From positions 4,340,001-4,404,000 of the forward strand of contig NZ_CP108476.1 in the NCBI RefSeq assembly GCF_036226465.1: a stretch of 64,000 nucleotides of DNA, given 5' to 3'. Of the stretch, positions 44,366 to 54,053 are shown piece by piece. Every line of letters starts with the position of its first letter. Within the stretch, counting starts at the first letter, position 1. The notes beneath the pieces are model-generated. The model had not been told where the DNA came from. It searched no databases and worked only from the letters and a program-made list of their open reading frames with translations. This DNA comes from Kitasatospora sp. NBC_01250. GTDB lineage: Bacteria > Actinomycetota > Actinomycetes > Streptomycetales > Streptomycetaceae. Both the position numbers and the translations under genes were made by a program.

Positions 44366-46177
44366 ATGAGTAGCGAGAAGAACGATGTGCCGGCCTGGGA
44401 GCAGCGTTTCCGGGCGGCACGGGTGTCCCTTCCGGACTGGGCGGACGACGCCCCGGAGCGTTCGCTGTACGTCTCGAACGCCTCCGGCACCTTCGAGGTC
44501 TACGCCTGGGACCGGGCCGCCGGTACCCACCGGCAGGTCACCGACCGGCCGAGCGGTACCACCGACGCCTGCCTGACGCCCGACGGCGAGTGGGTCTGGT
44601 GGTTCGACGACACCGACGGCGACGAGTACGGCGTCTGGCGCCGCCAGCCCTTCACCGGCGGCCCCGACGAGCCGGCCGTGCCGGGCCTGGCCCCCTCCTA
44701 CGAGGCGGGGCTGGCGCTGGGCCGGGACGGCACCGTGGTGGTCGGCCGCTCCACCGACGAGGACGGCACCACCCTGTACCTGCGGCGCCCCGGTGCGGTC
44801 GAGCCGGTGGAGATCTACCGGCACGCCGAGTACGGCGGGGTCGGCGACCTGTCCCACGACTCGGCGCTGCTGGCCGTCGACCACACCGAGCACGGCGACG
44901 CGATGCACAGCGCGATCCGGGTGCTGCGCTGCGCCGACGGCGCGACCGTCGCCGAGCTGGACGACGTGACCGGCCGCCCCGAGCCCAGCGGGCTGAGCTG
45001 CCTGGGCTTCGCCCCGGCCCCCGGCGACAACCGGCTGCTCGTCGCCCACCAGCGCCGGGGCCGCTGGGAGCCGATCCTCTGGGATCCGCTGACCGGCATG
45101 GAGACCGACCTGCCGCTGCGCACCGAGGACGGCCGCGAGCTGCCCGGCGACGTCTCGGCCCAGTGGTTCCCGGACGCCACCGGCCTGCTGATCGAGCACG
45201 AGTTCGAGGCCCGGAGCGAGCTGTTCGGCTACGAGCTCGCCACCGGCGCGCTGACCCGGCTGGAGACCCCGCGCGGCACGGTGGCCGGCGCCACCGCCCG
45301 CCCCGACGGCACCGTGGAGTTCCTCTGGTCCTCCGCGGCCGAGCCCTCGGTGGTCCGCTCCACGGCGGGCTCCGTGGTGCTGCGGGCGCCCGGCTCGGTG
45401 CCGCCGCGCTCGGTGCCGGTCGAGGACGTCTGGGTCGAGGGGCCGGGCGGGCGGGTGCACGCGCTGGTCCAGCGGCCCGCCGGGCCCGGCCCGTACCCGA
45501 CCGTCTTCGAGGTCCACGGCGGCCCGACCCACCACGACAGCGACTCCTTCGCCGCGGGGCCGGCCGCCTGGCTGGACCACGGCTTCGCGGTGGTGCGGGT
45601 CAACTACCGCGGCTCCACCGGCTACGGCCAGGCCTGGACGGACGCGCTGCGCGAGCGGGTGGGCCTGATCGAGCTGGAGGACATCGCCGCGGTGCGCGCC
45701 TGGGCGGTGGCCGAGGGCCTGGCCGACCCCGAGCGCCTGGTGCTCTCCGGTGGCTCCTGGGGCGGCTACCTCACCCTGCTGGGCCTGGGCACCCAGCCGG
45801 AGAACTGGTCGCTGGGCCTGGCCGCCGTCCCGGTCGCGGACTACCTGACCGCGTACCAGGACGAGATGGAGGCGCTCAAGTCGCTGGACCGCACGCTCTT
45901 CGGCGGCACGCCCGAGGAGGTCCCCGAGCGCTGGCTGGCCTCCTCGCCGCTGACCTACGTCGATCAGGTGCGGGCGCCGGTCTACCTCAGCGCGGGACTC
46001 AACGACCCGCGCTGCCCGATCCGCCAGATCGAGAACTACGTGGCCCGGCTGGAGCAGTTGGGCCTGCCGCACGAGGTGTACCGGTACGAGGCCGGGCACG
46101 GCTCGCTGGTGGTCGACGAGCGGATCAAGCAGCTGCGCCTGGAGATCGACTTCGCCCTGCGGCACCTGGGGGTGTAG
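44366..46177 (+). CDS. S9 family (prolyl oligopeptidase-like) serine peptidase
   Basis: A 603-residue protein: an N-terminal seven-bladed beta-propeller (about 25-360) with repeated LxxGxxxxxWW and DGTTLYL-like blade strands, then an alpha/beta-hydrolase domain. The nucleophile is in LSGGSWGGYL, the acid in LNDPRCPIRQIE and the base in EAGHGSLVV. It has no signal peptide and should act on short peptides in the cytoplasm. The ATG at 44366 has GAGG upstream. Probably an accessory or housekeeping gene rather than part of the PKS locus. Confidence 0.9.
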   Translation: MSSEKNDVPAWEQRFRAARVSLPDWADDAPERSLYVSNASGTFEVYAWDRAAGTHRQVTDRPSGTTDACLTPDGEWVWWFDDTDGDEYGVWRRQPFTGGPDEPAVPGLAPSYEAGLALGRDGTVVVGRSTDEDGTTLYLRRPGAVEPVEIYRHAEYGGVGDLSHDSALLAVDHTEHGDAMHSAIRVLRCADGATVAELDDVTGRPEPSGLSCLGFAPAPGDNRLLVAHQRRGRWEPILWDPLTGMETDLPLRTEDGRELPGDVSAQWFPDATGLLIEHEFEARSELFGYELATGALTRLETPRGTVAGATARPDGTVEFLWSSAAEPSVVRSTAGSVVLRAPGSVPPRSVPVEDVWVEGPGGRVHALVQRPAGPGPYPTVFEVHGGPTHHDSDSFAAGPAAWLDHGFAVVRVNYRGSTGYGQAWTDALRERVGLIELEDIAAVRAWAVAEGLADPERLVLSGGSWGGYLTLLGLGTQPENWSLGLAAVPVADYLTAYQDEMEALKSLDRTLFGGTPEEVPERWLASSPLTYVDQVRAPVYLSAGLNDPRCPIRQIENYVARLEQLGLPHEVYRYEAGHGSLVVDERIKQLRLEIDFALRHLGV

Positions 46178-46195
46178 CCGGGGGCGTCGGGGCGC

Positions 46196-46990
46196 TCAGT
46201 CCAGGACCGGTTCGAGGCCCAGCGCCCGGTCCTGGACCGCCTCCGCCTGGCGGCGGGCCAGCCGGAACCACATGAAGCCGACGAAGCCCGCGAAGACGAA
46301 CCACTGCAGCGTGTAGCCCAGATTCTGGAAGGCCCGCGCGTCCAGCCCGCCACCGCCGGAGACCTGGGCGGTGGGCACCGCGGTCAGCCCGCTGGGGACG
46401 TCGTCGGCGGCCACCCAGCCGTCGTACACCGGGTACGGCAGCAGGTTGACCAGGGTGGCCGGGCTGATCATGCCCAGCTGGCCGGCCGGCAGGCCGCCGT
46501 CGACCGCGCCGCTGGTGTCGGCGCTCTCGGAGGCCTGCAGGCGCCCGGTGACGGTCACCTCGCCGCTGGGTGGTGCCGGCACCGCGGCGCCGGCACCGGG
46601 CGAGCCGGGCAGCCAGCCGCGCACCACCGGGACCGCGCGGCCGGTGGCGGTGCGCAGCGGGGTGAGCACGTAGTAGCCCTGACGGTTGTCGACCGTGCGG
46701 TTGGGCACCAGCAGCTGGTGGGCGCTGTCGTACTGCCCGGAGGCGCTCACCGGGTGGCCGAGCGTGCCGGTGCCGACCTGGGCGTCCGGCCCGGACAGCA
46801 CCGAGTCCAGCGGGCTGGCCGCCGGCTGCGGGGCGGCCGGGCGGGCGCTGGTGGAGGCGGTGTGCTGGCTGGAGACCCGGCCCTCGAACCGGCTCAGCTG
46901 CCAGGAGCCCAGCCAGAGACAGACCGCGATGGCGGCGACCGCGAGCACGGTGCTGCCGAGCCAGCGCGGAGTCAGGAGGAATCGGTACAC
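46196..46990 (-). CDS. SURF1 family protein
   Basis: A 264-residue membrane protein with one helix near the N-terminus (about 12-30, ending WLGSWQLSRFEGR), an extracellular domain containing RGWLPGSP, and a second helix near the C-terminus (LQWFVFAGFVGFMWFRL). SURF1 assists assembly of the haem a3 centre of cytochrome c oxidase. It is monocistronic and convergent with the S9 peptidase gene. Confidence 0.92.
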   Translation of the reverse strand: MYRFLLTPRWLGSTVLAVAAIAVCLWLGSWQLSRFEGRVSSQHTASTSARPAAPQPAASPLDSVLSGPDAQVGTGTLGHPVSASGQYDSAHQLLVPNRTVDNRQGYYVLTPLRTATGRAVPVVRGWLPGSPGAGAAVPAPPSGEVTVTGRLQASESADTSGAVDGGLPAGQLGMISPATLVNLLPYPVYDGWVAADDVPSGLTAVPTAQVSGGGGLDARAFQNLGYTLQWFVFAGFVGFMWFRLARRQAEAVQDRALGLEPVLD

Positions 46991-47113
46991 ACCCTCACCG
47001 TAGCCACCGATTCCACGGCCCCGAGCACGGCCCCCCGCCGAGCGCGCCTGCGGGCGCGCCGCCGGGGGTCGGCGGTGCTCCGACGACCCCCGGCGGCCCT
47101 GCTGCCCGCCCTG

Positions 47114-48439
47114 CTACTGGCCCTGCTGCGGGGCGGCGCGGTACAGGGTGCCGCCGCCGCAGACGTTCGGGATCGTGGCGCTGCCCGCGTCCGGCGCGAC
47201 GCCGAGCGGGCGGTGGGTGACCGTGACGGTGCCCGGCTGGGCCGCCGTACCGGGCGCGCCGGGCGTGCCGGACGGTGCCGGTGACGGGGTCGGCGACGCC
47301 GTCCCGGTGGCCGGGCCGTCCGCGGCCAGGCCCGCCGGGGCCGCACCCGCACCGCCGCCCGGCGAGGGTGTGCTGCCGCCGGATGCGGGCGGCCGGCCGG
47401 CCGTGTCGTTCGCCGCCGAGCCGGCGGCCGCACCCGCCGCCCCGCTGGGCCCGCCGCCCGGTCCGCCGCTCGGACTGCTGACGGGGCTCGCCGCCGGGGC
47501 GGCTGCGCTGGCGCTGGGCGTCGGCGTCGCGCCGGCACCCGCGCCACCGCTGCCGCTGCCGCCGGCCGGGCAGAGCGCGTCCGGGACGAAGGCGAACGGC
47601 AGCCGGTAGCCGGCCCCGGCGCCCAGCAGCAGCTGGCCCGGCGCGCTCGCCGGATCCGGCAGTCCGCCGGCCGGGTCGCCCGCCGTGTGCGCGAGGACCC
47701 GCACCGAGCCGGCCGTGCTCCCACCGCCGAGCGTCGCGGTGAGCGTGCCCGGGTCGGTCAGCAGGCAGGGACGGCCGGAGACGTTGGCCACCGTGAACGC
47801 CCCGTACACCCAGCCCGCGCCGTCGGCCGCGCCCACCGTCGCCTGGCCGGCGCCCAGGTCGGCCCGCAGGCAGGCCGGCGCGCCGGTGGCCGTGCCCGCC
47901 GCCTGGCCGGCCGTCACGGAGATCGCGGTCGCACTGGCCGAGACGCCCCCGGACGTGTCCGCTGCGCCGGCGGACGGGCTAGGGGTGGGGCTCGGGCTGC
48001 TGCTCGGGCCGGTGCTGCTGGAGTCGGGCACCGGCAGCGGGACCACCGGGCGGACACCGCCGGGGTGCCCGGCGGCACTGGGGCTGCGCGAATCGACGCT
48101 GCTGGGGGCGGTGCTGGGGGCGGCGCCCGAGCCGTCGGACAGTTGCAGGCCGCCCAGCCGTCCCAGGGTGGGCACCGCGGCGGCCGAGACCAGCGCGATC
48201 AGTAGCGCTCCGGTCCACGCCTGCCGGTGGCGGGCCCGGCGGGCCGGGATGGCGCGCCGGATCCGGGGCAGCGCCTCGGCGTCGGGCTGCAGGTCCGCCA
48301 CCGCGCGGTGCAGCAGCACGCGCAGCGCCTGCTCCTCGCCGTGGGTCGGCGCGCGCCCGGCGGGTTCCTCGGAGCCCGGCCGCCCCGCCCGCGGCGGGGC
48401 GGCGGGCCCAGGCCGGCGGTCGAACTGATCGTCAGTCAT
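47114..48439 (-). CDS. Membrane partner of the ECF sigma factor, probable anti-sigma or regulatory protein
   Basis: A 441-residue single-pass protein: about 80 cytoplasmic residues, one helix (WTGALLIALVSAAAVPTLG, about 75-93), then a long Ser/Pro/Gly/Ala-rich extracellular region around a compact section (ACLRADLGAGQATVGAADGA to PFAFVPDALC) resembling the DUF4232-like fold, with four cysteines. Its ATG overlaps the sigma gene stop by eight bases, so it is coupled to it and may hold the sigma factor at the membrane. No zinc-type HxxxCxxC anti-sigma motif is visible. Confidence 0.75.
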   Translation of the reverse strand: MTDDQFDRRPGPAAPPRAGRPGSEEPAGRAPTHGEEQALRVLLHRAVADLQPDAEALPRIRRAIPARRARHRQAWTGALLIALVSAAAVPTLGRLGGLQLSDGSGAAPSTAPSSVDSRSPSAAGHPGGVRPVVPLPVPDSSSTGPSSSPSPTPSPSAGAADTSGGVSASATAISVTAGQAAGTATGAPACLRADLGAGQATVGAADGAGWVYGAFTVANVSGRPCLLTDPGTLTATLGGGSTAGSVRVLAHTAGDPAGGLPDPASAPGQLLLGAGAGYRLPFAFVPDALCPAGGSGSGGAGAGATPTPSASAAAPAASPVSSPSGGPGGGPSGAAGAAAGSAANDTAGRPPASGGSTPSPGGGAGAAPAGLAADGPATGTASPTPSPAPSGTPGAPGTAAQPGTVTVTHRPLGVAPDAGSATIPNVCGGGTLYRAAPQQGQ

Positions 48440-49097
48440 GACTGCTCTCCATCAGGACCCGCAGCGCCGCCAGCCCGCGCGAGCCGTACGCCTTGACCGC
48501 GCCCACCGAGACCCCGAGCAGCTCGGCCACCTGTGCCTCCGTCATGTCGGCGTAGTAGCGCAGGACCAGGACCTCGCGCTGACGCCGCTGCAGACCCTGC
48601 AGCGCCGCCTTCAGTTGGTCGCGTTCGAGAGCATCGTAGGCGCCCTCTTCTGCACTGGCCATGTCAGGCATGGGCTTGGGCAGCAGCCGCAGCCCCAGCA
48701 GCCGGCGCCGCAGGGTGCTGCGGGACAGGTTGACCACGGTCTGCCGCAGGTAGGCGAGGATCTTCTCCGGCTCACGGACCCGGCGCCGGGCGGCGTGCAC
48801 CCGGATGAACGCCTCCTGGACCACGTCCTCGCAGCTCGACTGGTCGTCGAGGAGCAGCGCGGCCAGCCGCAGCAGCGCACGGTAGTGCTCCTGGTACGTG
48901 GTCGTGAGCAGGTCGACGCTGGCGCCGGCCGTGTCGGTGGCGGCCGTGGTCACCTCCGCCTCAGCCGGCTGCCGCACGGCACCTGGCTGCGCCGGGGCCT
49001 GCCGGGCCCGCGGCGCTCCGGGCGCTCTGAACGGCACCCCCGGTACCTGCCGCACCCGTCCCTTCGGCACCGCCGTCACCACTGCCAGGTCTGTCAC
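48432..49097 (-). CDS. ECF sigma factor, SigE-family
   Basis: A 221-residue sigma-70 group 4 protein. Region 2 covers YQEHYRALLRLAALLLDDQS and CEDVVQEAFIRVHAARRRV; region 4 covers LQRRQREVLVLRYYADMTEA and VGAVKAYGSRGLAAL. The first 50 residues are Ala/Pro-rich and look atypical; a GTG at 48953 would remove them. The overlapping downstream membrane protein is its probable regulator. It lies just after the ask-asd unit, as in other streptomycetes. Confidence 0.9.
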   Translation of the reverse strand: MTDLAVVTAVPKGRVRQVPGVPFRAPGAPRARQAPAQPGAVRQPAEAEVTTAATDTAGASVDLLTTTYQEHYRALLRLAALLLDDQSSCEDVVQEAFIRVHAARRRVREPEKILAYLRQTVVNLSRSTLRRRLLGLRLLPKPMPDMASAEEGAYDALERDQLKAALQGLQRRQREVLVLRYYADMTEAQVAELLGVSVGAVKAYGSRGLAALRVLMESSHD

Positions 49098-49158
49098 GAC
49101 CGTTGGACACTCGATCCCCCCTCAGGGTTGCCCCGTCCGGTGGACATTCTTCCGCAAA

Positions 49159-49194
49159 GACCGGGGCCCCCTCCACAGGAAGGGGGCCCCGGTC
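49159..49194 (-). terminator. Terminator of the ask-asd operon
   Basis: A perfect 14-base stem (49159-49172 with 49181-49194) and eight-base loop lie 103 bp after the asd stop and 62 bp before the sigma gene start. Confidence 0.8.
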
Positions 49195-49296
49195 CGAAGC
49201 GGTGTCAGGAACGGTCGCGCACCGGCGCGGTACGGACCCGGTCGGTGCGGTACCGGCTCAGCGGTCGACTCGACCGGTCGACCTCGGCCGGTCGGC

Positions 49297-50370
49297 TCAG
49301 CCGGTCAGCTCGGCAGCGACCAGCTCGGCGATCTGCGCGGTGTTCAGGGCCGCGCCCTTGCGCAGGTTGTCGCCGCAGACGAAGAGGTCCAGCGCGGTCG
49401 GGTCGTCGAGCGAGCGGCGCACCCGGCCGACCCAGGTGGGATCGGTGCCGACCACGTCGCTCGGGGTCGGGAACTCGCCGGCCGCCGGGTTGTCGTACAG
49501 CACCACGCCAGGTGCCTGAGCCAGGATCTCCTGCGCCCGCTCCAGGGTCACCTCGCGCTCGAAGACCGCGTGCACGGCCAGCGAGTGGGTGGTGATCACC
49601 GGGATCCGCACGCAGGTGACCGCGACCCGCAGGTTCGGCAGCCCGAGGATCTTGCGGCTCTCGTTGCGGACCTTGAGCTCCTCGGAGGACCAGCCGTCCT
49701 CCTGCAGCGAGCCCGCCCACGGCACCGCGTTCAGCACCAGCGGCGCCGGGAACGGGCCGTTGTCACCGATCACCGCCCGCAGGTCGCCGGGCTGCTCGCC
49801 GACGCCGGTGCCGGCCACCTTGACGGTCTGCTCGCGCAGCGCGTCGATGCCGGCCTGCCCGGCCCCGGAGGCTGCCTGGTAGGAGGCGACCACCAGCTCG
49901 CGCAGCCCGAACTCGGAGTGCAGCGCGCCGAGCGACACGATCATCGACATGGTCGTGCAGTTGGGGTTGGCGATGATCCCGCGCGGGCGGATCCGGGCCG
50001 CGGCCGCGTTGACCTCGGGGACCACCAGCGGCACGTCCTCGTCCATCCGGAAGGCCCCGGAGTTGTCGACCACGACGGCGCCCTTGGCCGCCGCGATCGG
50101 CGCCCACTGCGCGGCGACCTCGTCGGGGACGTCGAACATCGCGACGTCGATGCCCTCGAAGGCCTCCTCGGTCAGCGCGACGACCTCGACCTGCTCACCG
50201 CGCACGGTCAGCCGGCGCCCGGCCGAGCGGGCCGAGGCGATCAGCCGGATCTCGCCCCAGACGTCCTGGTGGGCGGAGAGGATGCCCAGCAGCACCGTGC
50301 CCACCGCGCCGGTGGCACCGACCACCGCGAGGTTGGGCCGGTGGCTGCGATCCACTCCGCCGCCGGTCAT
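49297..50370 (-). CDS. asd: Aspartate-semialdehyde dehydrogenase
   Basis: A 357-residue NADP-dependent enzyme that reduces aspartyl phosphate, the second step of the aspartate pathway to lysine, threonine and methionine. The dinucleotide loop is VVGATGAVGTVLL; the catalytic Cys is in NPNCTTMSM and further active-site residues in SYQAASGAGQAG. It overlaps ask by four bases (ATGA) and is cotranslated with it. Confidence 0.96.
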   Translation of the reverse strand: MTGGGVDRSHRPNLAVVGATGAVGTVLLGILSAHQDVWGEIRLIASARSAGRRLTVRGEQVEVVALTEEAFEGIDVAMFDVPDEVAAQWAPIAAAKGAVVVDNSGAFRMDEDVPLVVPEVNAAAARIRPRGIIANPNCTTMSMIVSLGALHSEFGLRELVVASYQAASGAGQAGIDALREQTVKVAGTGVGEQPGDLRAVIGDNGPFPAPLVLNAVPWAGSLQEDGWSSEELKVRNESRKILGLPNLRVAVTCVRIPVITTHSLAVHAVFEREVTLERAQEILAQAPGVVLYDNPAAGEFPTPSDVVGTDPTWVGRVRRSLDDPTALDLFVCGDNLRKGAALNTAQIAELVAAELTG

Positions 50371-51647
50371 CGTCCGGTCCCGCCGTAGACGACGGCCTCG
50401 TCGCTCTCGCTGTCCAGGCCGAAGGCGCTGTGCACGGCGCGCACCGCCTCGTTGACGTCGTCCGCCCGGGTGACCACCGAGATCCGGATCTCCGAGGTGG
50501 AGATCAGCTCGATGTTGACGCCGGCCTCCGAGAGCGCCTCGAAGAACGTCGCGGTGACCCCCGGGTTGGACCGCATGCCGGCCCCGACCAGGGAGATCTT
50601 GCCGATCGCGTCGTCGTAGCGCAGCGACTCGTAGCCGATGCCCTCCTTGACCCGGCCGAGCGCGTCGATGGCCTTCTGGCCCTCGGTCTTCGGCAGGGTG
50701 AAGGAGATGTCGGTCAGACCGGTCGAGGCGGCGGAGACGTTCTGCACCACCATGTCGATGTTGACCTCGGCGTCGGCGATGGCGCGGAAGATCCGGGCCG
50801 CCTCGCCCGGCTTGTCCGGCACTCCGACGACCGTGACCTTGGCCTCGGACGTGTCGTGGGCGACTCCGGAGATGATGGCCTGCTCCATCTCGCCCCCTTC
50901 GGGCTGGTTCGGGTTGCTGTTGCTGACGATGGTCCCCGGCAAACCGGAGAAGGACGATCGTACGTGGATCGGGATGTTGTAGCGCCGCGCGTACTCCACA
51001 CAGCGGTCCAGCAGCACCTTGGAGCCCGAGGACGCGAGCTCGAGCATGTCCTCGTAGGCGATCCAGTCGATCTTGCGGGCCTTCTTGACCACCCGCGGGT
51101 CGGCGGTGAAGACGCCGTCCACATCGGTGTAGATCTCGCAGACCTCGGCCTTGAGCGCGGCGGCCAGCGCGACCGCGGTGGTGTCGGAGCCGCCCCGACC
51201 CAGGGTAGTGATGTCCTTGCTCACCTGGGAGACGCCCTGGAAACCGGCCACGATCGCGATGTTGCCCTGGTCCAGGGCGCTGCGGATCCGGCCCGGCGTG
51301 ACATCGATGATGCGCGCCTTGTTGTGGACCTGGTCGGTGATCACCCCGGCCTGGCTGCCGGTGAAGGACTGCGCCTCGTGTCCGAGGGCTTTGATCGCCA
51401 TCGCCAGCAGGGCCATGGAGATTCGCTCGCCTGCGGTCAGCAGCATGTCGAACTCGCGACCGGCGGGAATAGGGGATACCTGCTCGGCGAGTTCGATCAG
51501 CTCGTCCGTCGTGTCGCCCATCGCGGACACCACGACGACGACCTCATGGCCGGCCTTCTTGGTGTCGACAATTCGACGGGCTACGCGCTTGATGCCCTCG
51601 GCATCCGCAACGGATGAGCCGCCGTACTTCTGCACGACAAGGCCCAC
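50367..51647 (-). CDS. ask: Aspartate kinase, with internal start for a small subunit
   Basis: A 426-residue kinase making aspartyl phosphate. The N-terminal kinase domain starts VVQKYGGSSVADAEGIKRVA and two ACT domains follow from about residue 260. An in-frame ATG at 50888 (residue 254, MEQAIISGVAHD) has GAAGGGGG upstream and sits where alpha2-beta2 Ask enzymes such as that of Corynebacterium start their beta subunit. The beta product would be 173 residues. End-product inhibition through the ACT domains is expected. Confidence 0.96.
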   Translation of the reverse strand: MGLVVQKYGGSSVADAEGIKRVARRIVDTKKAGHEVVVVVSAMGDTTDELIELAEQVSPIPAGREFDMLLTAGERISMALLAMAIKALGHEAQSFTGSQAGVITDQVHNKARIIDVTPGRIRSALDQGNIAIVAGFQGVSQVSKDITTLGRGGSDTTAVALAAALKAEVCEIYTDVDGVFTADPRVVKKARKIDWIAYEDMLELASSGSKVLLDRCVEYARRYNIPIHVRSSFSGLPGTIVSNSNPNQPEGGEMEQAIISGVAHDTSEAKVTVVGVPDKPGEAARIFRAIADAEVNIDMVVQNVSAASTGLTDISFTLPKTEGQKAIDALGRVKEGIGYESLRYDDAIGKISLVGAGMRSNPGVTATFFEALSEAGVNIELISTSEIRISVVTRADDVNEAVRAVHSAFGLDSESDEAVVYGGTGR

Positions 51648-51976
51648 GTGCGCTCCTCGACTAAGTCGTCTTCGGGGGGTGGTGCCCGGCGCGGGGTGGC
51701 GCCGTCCGGTCCCCCCAGACCCCCGGGGGAGGGGGTACTGCGGTCGCCGGTCAGTCTACCGAGCAGGGGGCGGCCGTCTGGCGTGATCCATATCATGAGA
51801 CACACGTTTCATCTGGTGAACGCGGGTCGGACGGGCCGACGGGCGAGTCTGCGGGCGACGGGTCGGGGGTCCGAAGAATTCGCGGGGCGGGGGTGCCGGG
51901 GGCTCCGAATTTGCCGGACCATTTTTTTCGACAATTCCGCGGAGCGGGGGCGGGAACCCCTGGGGCCGGACCGGAT
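51648..51976. other. 329-bp intergenic region upstream of ask
   Basis: It should hold the ask-asd promoter. CCCCC/GGGGG inverted runs at 51711-51736 could form a hairpin in the ask leader, but such runs are common in this genome. An AT-rich patch with seven consecutive T residues (about 51919-51930) lies closer to the MFS gene. No coding potential is seen. Confidence 0.45.
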
Positions 51977-53383
51977 CTAACAGGCGGCAGGGACCGGGCG
52001 GCGGCTCGGGACACCGGTGCTCACGGTCGCGCTGCCGGGGGTGGACACGGTGGCCGCCTGCGGGGCGAGCACCGCCGCCGGCAGCCGGCGGCCCAGGCGG
52101 AGCAGCAGCGCACCGCCCGCCAGCGCGGCCACCGCGACCAGCAGCCAGGGCAGCCGGGCGTCCACCGCCAGCAGCAGGGTGAAGAGCGAGGGCGCCACCG
52201 TCTTCGCCAGCGACCAGGAGAGCTGGTAGGCCGCCAGGTAGCGCCCGCGCAGCGCCGCCGGGGCCGCGGCGGTGGAGAGCGCCGAGGCGGACGGGTTGTG
52301 CACCAGCTCGCCCACCGTGGCGAGCACCACCAGGAACAGCAGCCCGCCCATCACCAGCGGCAAGGCGTGCGGCCGCACGGTGCCCAGCACCGCCTGCCCC
52401 AGCCCCGCCAGCGCGAAGAAGCCCGCGCCGAGCGCCGCCGCCCTGGTCCGGCTGCCGAGCCGTCGGGCCAGCCGTGCCACCGGGACCCCGGCCGTCGCGC
52501 AGAGCACCGTGTTCACCACGAAGGCCGCCCCGGTCAGCGACTGCGGGGCCCGCAGGCAGCCGACCGCGAAGACCGGCAGCAGCACCGACAGGGCGGAGTA
52601 GCCGAGCGCGATCAGGAAGTTGGCCCCGGCCAGGCCGAGGTAGGGCCGGTCGGCGAGCACCGTCCGGTAGCCGCCCCGCCCGGCCCTCGCGCCCGTTGCG
52701 CGGGGTCCGGTGGACGCGGTGGACGCGGTGGACGCCCTGGGCGCTACGGACGCGGTGGGCGCGGCGGGCATCGCGGGCACCCGGCGGGCCAGCAGGGCGG
52801 CGGCGAAGAAGCTGGCCGCGTTGAGCACGGCCGCGGCCGTGAAGCCGCGGTCCCCCAGCAGGCCGATCATCAGGGAGGCGAGCAGCGTGCCGGCCCCCAG
52901 CCCCGCGTTCGCCAGGCTGCGCGCGATCGCCTGCAGCCGTTCGACCTGTCCGCCGCGCGCCAGCTCGCCGATCCGGGCCTGCTGGGCCACCGGGAAGCCG
53001 CGGTCCCCGATCGAGGTGAGCAGCGCCACCGCCGCGAAGGCGGGCAGCGAACCCGCGAACGGGTAGGCGGCGAAGCCCAGCCCGCGCAGCACGTACAGCG
53101 CCAGTTGCAGCCGCCGGGCGCCGAACCGGTCGACCGCCGTGCCGACCAGTGGCAGGACCGCCATCGCGGCGAAGCCGGCCACCGTGAGCACCGCGCCGAT
53201 CGCGGTCAGCGGCAGGCCCGTGACGTGCCGGAAGAAGACCAGGCTGAACGGGATGTACATGCCCGAGCCCACCGAGTCGATCGCCATGCCGGCCAGCAGC
53301 GCGCGCTCGCCCGGGACCCGCTCGACGCTCCGGCCGCCCGACAGACCTGGCACCCCTCGATCGGCCTGCTGCTTCGGGAACAC
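51977..53383 (-). CDS. MFS transporter
   Basis: A 468-residue major-facilitator protein with about 12 hydrophobic segments and the motif-A-like GTAVDRFGARRL after helix 2. A charged, low-complexity stretch rich in Ala/Thr/Ser (APTASVAPRASTASTAS) fills the central loop. It probably exports a drug-like compound, given its divergent MarR regulator and palindromic operator. The GTG at 53383 has GGAGG five bases upstream; a GTG at 53410 within the operator edge is the less likely alternative. Confidence 0.88.
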   Translation of the reverse strand: MFPKQQADRGVPGLSGGRSVERVPGERALLAGMAIDSVGSGMYIPFSLVFFRHVTGLPLTAIGAVLTVAGFAAMAVLPLVGTAVDRFGARRLQLALYVLRGLGFAAYPFAGSLPAFAAVALLTSIGDRGFPVAQQARIGELARGGQVERLQAIARSLANAGLGAGTLLASLMIGLLGDRGFTAAAVLNAASFFAAALLARRVPAMPAAPTASVAPRASTASTASTGPRATGARAGRGGYRTVLADRPYLGLAGANFLIALGYSALSVLLPVFAVGCLRAPQSLTGAAFVVNTVLCATAGVPVARLARRLGSRTRAAALGAGFFALAGLGQAVLGTVRPHALPLVMGGLLFLVVLATVGELVHNPSASALSTAAAPAALRGRYLAAYQLSWSLAKTVAPSLFTLLLAVDARLPWLLVAVAALAGGALLLRLGRRLPAAVLAPQAATVSTPGSATVSTGVPSRRPVPAAC

Positions 53384-53413
53384 GGGCACCTCCAGGTAGC
53401 CGGGCGACACATA

Positions 53414-53435
53414 GCTAAGTTGTAACTAACTTAGC
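53414..53435. promoter_or_regulatory. MarR-type operator between the MFS and MarR genes
   Basis: GCTAAGTT and AACTTAGC form a perfect eight-base inverted repeat with a six-base spacer. It is centred in the 97-bp divergent region. A repeated GCAAGCT occurs at 53437-53443 and 53452-53458 next to it. Confidence 0.7.
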
Positions 53436-53480
53436 AGCAAGCTACTTAGGTGCAAGCTTCTTCTGTGGCAGACTGGTCCC

Positions 53481-54029
53481 ATGGAGCAGCAGTCAGAGTC
53501 ACCGCCGCCGTCCCAGCAGCGGGCGACGGCCACGGCGACGAAGGGCGGCACGGACGCCGTGGACGCGATCATCGATCAGTGGCGGGTGGCCCGGCCGGAT
53601 CTGCGGACCGACGCGATGGCGACGTTCGGCCGGATCTACCGGCTGGCCCGGATCATGGGCGACCGGATCGAGAAGATCTACCAGGAGTACGGCATCAGCC
53701 GCGGCGAGTTCGACGTGCTCGCCACCCTGCGCCGCGCCCCCGCCCCGCACACGCTCTCGCCCCGCGAGCTGACCGCCGCCCTGATGCTGACCACCGGTGG
53801 CATGACCGGCCGGCTGGACAAGCTGGAGCGCGCCGGACTGGTGCTGCGCTCCCCCGACCCGGCGGACCGGCGCGGCCTGCGGATCACCCTCACCGACGCG
53901 GGCCGGACGGTGACCGACCAGGCCGTCGCGGCCGGCCTGGTCGAGCAGCAGCGGGCGCTGTCGCGCCTGGACGACGAACAGGCGCGGCAGCTCAACGAGC
54001 TGCTGCGCCTGCTGCTGATCGATATCTGA
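53481..54029 (+). CDS. MarR-family regulator of the divergent MFS gene
   Basis: A 182-residue winged-helix regulator. A 45-residue Ser/Thr/Gln-rich lead is followed by helices around ISRGEFDVLATLRRAPAPHT, recognition helix LMLTTGGMTGRLDKLERAGL and the wing DPADRRGLRITLTDAGRT. It probably represses the MFS gene and itself from the shared palindrome. Confidence 0.9.
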   Translation: MEQQSESPPPSQQRATATATKGGTDAVDAIIDQWRVARPDLRTDAMATFGRIYRLARIMGDRIEKIYQEYGISRGEFDVLATLRRAPAPHTLSPRELTAALMLTTGGMTGRLDKLERAGLVLRSPDPADRRGLRITLTDAGRTVTDQAVAAGLVEQQRALSRLDDEQARQLNELLRLLLIDI

Positions 54030-54053
54030 GTGCCGCGGCCGGCCGTGGGCCGG

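Noticed and set aside
51711..51736. Attenuator hairpin in the ask leader
   Set aside because: The C-run/G-run repeat is too simple to separate from background in this composition. No leader peptide rich in Lys, Thr or Met is seen.
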